From Pandoraea fibrosis (GTDB taxonomy: Bacteria > Pseudomonadota > Gammaproteobacteria > Burkholderiales > Burkholderiaceae), in NCBI RefSeq assembly GCF_000807775.2, contig NZ_CP047385.1:5528066-5592065 (forward strand): a DNA stretch of 64,000 nt. Direction: 5' to 3'. A program made the position numbers and the translations under genes. Numbering within the stretch: the stretch's first letter is position 1; each line of letters starts with the position of its first letter. Below, in pieces: positions 62,116 to 64,000 of this stretch. The notes under the pieces were generated by a model. The model was not told the origin of the DNA. It ran no database searches and was given only the letters and a program-made list of their open reading frames with translations.

Positions 62116-62472
62116 TCAAGAATGGCCCGGCGCGCGGCGCGTAACTGCCGATGCGGCCGCGGGCCCGGACGAGACCGTCTGCCTGACTCGCGACGTGTCG
62201 CTTCCGGCGGCCTTTTCGGCGCCTTCGGCGGTGTGATCGGGAGCGTTACAGACGTGTCGAGCCGGCGGAACGGGATCGAAACCGCCGGGATGAAACGGAT
62301 GACAGCGGCATAGACGCCGGGCCGCGAGATAAGTGCCGTAACCGGCACCATGCTCGACGATGGCCTCGCGCGCGTAGTCGGAGCAGCTCGGATGAAAGCG
62401 GCAACGGTTCCCCAGCCAGGGACTGATCACCAGCTTGTAACCGCGCAGGAGCAACAACAGCACGCTTCGCAT
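62116..62472 (-). CDS. yidD: Membrane protein insertion efficiency factor YidD
   Basis: 118 residues. Characteristic sequence [33 protein letters not shown] and a Cys motif ([15 protein letters not shown]). The C-terminal tail (after about residue 75) is long and polar, beyond the usual 80-90 residues. A short peripheral inner-membrane protein that helps YidC-dependent insertion. Encoded between rnpA and yidC with 78 bases before it. Confidence 0.94.
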   Translation of the reverse strand: MRSVLLLLLRGYKLVISPWLGNRCRFHPSCSDYAREAIVEHGAGYGTYLAARRLCRCHPFHPGGFDPVPPARHVCNAPDHTAEGAEKAAGSDTSRVRQTVSSGPAAASAVTRRAPGHS

Positions 62473-62550
62473 CTCGATTCCGCCTGTCAGTCCGGCCGTG
62501 ATGGCCGGGTGGGCGGCGCATGCCCGGGGTCGGGCGCTACCGTTTGGGGA

Positions 62551-62988
62551 CTAACTACCTTCCGTCTTGTCGTCGGTCGTGCGGCGCTTGCGGGCGGCTT
62601 TCTCAGCCGCGTCGAAGAGCTGTACGAACTCGGCCTGAACCAGCGTGTTCAACACCGGTGCCGCCGCCGCAGTGTACGTCCCCTTGTCGAAGCGCCGGGT
62701 CAGTCGCAGCACGAAGTCCCAGCCGGCCAGCGTGGCGCGGCGCTGACGGAACATCTCGCGGGCCTGACGCTTGATCAGGTTGCGAGTGACCGCACGGGGC
62801 GCGTGCTTCTTGCCGACGACAATGCCGATGCGGCCTTCATCAGGCGTGGCATCGACAGGGGTGTCCGGCGCAGTTTCACGCCGGCGCATGTACAACACGA
62901 AGTGCGCGCTGCGACGCAGGGGGCGCAAACTAAAAACGGATGAAAACTCATCCGTTTTGAGAAGTCGCGCAGCTTTGGGAAACCCCAT
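62551..62988 (-). CDS. rnpA: Ribonuclease P protein component
   Basis: 145 residues from MGFPKAARLLKTDEF at 62988. The family signature APRAVTRNLIKRQAREMFR (RNR motif) and the FVLYMRRRE and GWDFVLRLTRRF segments are present. The basic protein assists the RNase P RNA in maturing tRNA 5' ends. It starts 61 bases after the rpmH stop and is co-transcribed with it. A longer frame upstream overlaps rpmH antisense and is not used. Confidence 0.95.
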   Translation of the reverse strand: MGFPKAARLLKTDEFSSVFSLRPLRRSAHFVLYMRRRETAPDTPVDATPDEGRIGIVVGKKHAPRAVTRNLIKRQAREMFRQRRATLAGWDFVLRLTRRFDKGTYTAAAAPVLNTLVQAEFVQLFDAAEKAARKRRTTDDKTEGS

Positions 62989-63049
62989 TGCCGGGACTTC
63001 GCGCCTTGCGGATTTGACGCGCAAACCGCGGTACGACCGACAACCGCGA

Positions 63050-63184
63050 TTAAACGGCCAGGCGCTTGCGGCCCTTGGCGCGACGAGCGGCGATGACCTT
63101 GCGGCCACCACGCGTCTTCATGCGGACCAGGAAGCCATGGGTGCGCTTGCGGCGCGTCACGGAAGGCTGAAAAGTACGTTTCAT
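63050..63184 (-). CDS. rpmH: 50S ribosomal protein L34
   Basis: 44 residues, [20 protein letters not shown]... ending GRKRLAV, identical in length and pattern to bacterial L34. Strongly basic. First gene of the operon; a strong promoter lies upstream at 63336-63364. In this gene group rpmH-rnpA lies beside dnaA and the origin of replication. Confidence 0.97.
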   Translation of the reverse strand: MKRTFQPSVTRRKRTHGFLVRMKTRGGRKVIAARRAKGRKRLAV

Positions 63185-63335
63185 GATGCACTCACTGTGT
63201 GAAAAAATTCCCGCGCAGCAGCATCGTGAAACGCCACATGGACACCGTGAAAACCTGCAAATTCAAGGACTTTCACGCGCGGCCCAGCCGTCGGGAGTTG
63301 GATAAGAATCCGGTTATCTTTCTAACGAACCCGCT

Positions 63336-63364
63336 ATTTAATCGGCTTTTCCGTTGTGTGTCAA
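63336..63364 (-). promoter_or_regulatory. Promoter of rpmH
   Basis: Minus strand: perfect -35 TTGACA (63359-63364), a 17-base spacer and -10 TTAAAT (63336-63341). This gives a leader of about 145 bases before rpmH. Confidence 0.75.
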
Positions 63365-63446
63365 TAGGTTAGCCGTCGCCCGTGACGCGCGTCCCCACGG
63401 GTGGCGGCGTCGACGTCCTGGAATCGGGACCTGGCGGACTTTCGGT

Positions 63447-63723
63447 TGTGGATAATGGCAGAAATTGCCCATCCATTCAGATTCCGTCGGTGGATAAATG
63501 TCCGGCGAGGAAGATATCCCGGCGCTCGCGGCAAATCGTCGCAATTGCTGGGCATTTGCGCAGCACTCGCGCAAAGTCAGGCCGGTTAACGCGGCGAGCC
63601 CGCCCGGAGACGCCGGTGCTGTGGGCATTCCTGTGGATAACTCGCTTTGCCGACGCTTTGGCGTTAAAATCCCCCATCAATTTTTTTCCCAGCAGAGTAC
63701 CGGTGACGCCGCCATGTGGATAG
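63447..63723. other. DnaA-box region upstream of dnaA (probable chromosomal origin region)
   Basis: Perfect DnaA boxes (minus orientation TGTGGATAA) at 63447-63455 and 63632-63640. One-mismatch boxes at 63489-63497 and 63715-63723. AT-rich tracts at 63310-63365 and around 63664-63690. The 816 bases from rpmH to the window end hold no convincing gene; dnaA is expected just beyond base 64000. The rpmH-dnaA gap is the usual site of oriC in many bacteria. Confidence 0.75.
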
Positions 63724-64000
63724 CGCGCCGGGTTTTGTCGTCTGCGCGCGCCGAAGCCGGCTGCACGCGCGAGCCAAAACCCGAACGCAGCGCCATGGTT
63801 CGTGTGTCTCCGGACGTCTGCATTGCGCCGCCGGTCTGACTCGACCTCGGCCGGAAGCCCGTCCGAACCCTGTTTGGGAACGGGGGTAACCGGCTTGGTT
63901 TGCGACGTTCTGCCCCCATATCTGATGTAACGGATAGTGGACGGCAAGAGCGCCAACCGAAGCAGTCGGATGGGTTCCGCGCCACCTGGACACACGCTGC

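Noticed and set aside
63477..63995. 172-codon minus-strand frame in the rpmH-dnaA gap
   Set aside because: Covers DnaA boxes and AT-rich tracts; no family similarity; composition unlike the neighbouring genes.

Overview
This window looks like a chromosomal segment of a high-GC betaproteobacterium of the Burkholderiaceae, most likely Pandoraea or a close relative. The evidence is the protein style (LivFG, PhhAB, HmuRSTUV, fused indolepyruvate oxidoreductase, PbpC with an alpha-2-macroglobulin) and the order rpmH-rnpA-yidD-yidC-mnmE on the minus strand at the right end, next to a DnaA-box-rich region that should lead into dnaA beyond base 64000. The genus is inferred from memory of these families and was not tested by a search.

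Layout. 1-2.2 kb: end of a branched-chain amino-acid ABC transporter operon (partial binding protein, livF, livG). 2.2-5.7 kb: a lower-GC three-gene island (PhyH-like dioxygenase, NUDIX-methyltransferase fusion, PP2C-like phosphatase), the best candidate for an undescribed system. 5.7-13.9 kb: catabolic genes with their LysR regulators (GMC oxidoreductase, fumarase C, MHS-type transporter, amidohydrolase). 14.1-15.6 kb: two unknown proteins resembling secreted membrane-active proteins. 15.7-21.3 kb: trpS, a fused indolepyruvate oxidoreductase and a divergent Lrp regulator. 21.4-28.3 kb: an iron-regulated heme uptake operon hmuRSTUV with a Fur-like box in its promoter. 28.4-38.6 kb: a ketimine reductase/ornithine cyclodeaminase homologue, then the cell-envelope operon A2M-yhhN-pbpC. 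38.8-41.5 kb: a FUSC-like membrane protein, then a divergent Lrp regulator and the phenylalanine hydroxylase genes phhA-phhB. 41.7-43.0 kb: a SET-domain protein and a MarR regulator with an extra Cys/His cluster.

43.0-44.4 kb is a 1.4-kb gene-free stretch that carries three perfect DnaA boxes, one near-perfect box and an AT-rich block, some 19 kb from the usual rpmH-dnaA origin region. 44.4-51.0 kb: GCS2-family ligase with a cation/proton antiporter, then mnmC with a ClC channel. 51.0-58.7 kb: a gene-free stretch with three matching small hairpins, a Cys-less OhrR homologue, a DedA-rhodanese fusion, a DHA2 exporter, a frameshifted MHYT-domain gene, a 71-residue unknown protein, thpR, and three small exported proteins. 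58.9-63.2 kb: the origin-proximal housekeeping operon mnmE, yidC, yidD, rnpA, rpmH. 63.2-64 kb: the rpmH-dnaA intergenic region with DnaA boxes.

Starts were chosen by ribosome binding sites, signal peptides, family start positions and gene overlaps. No tRNA, rRNA, insertion sequence, prophage or CRISPR array was seen.
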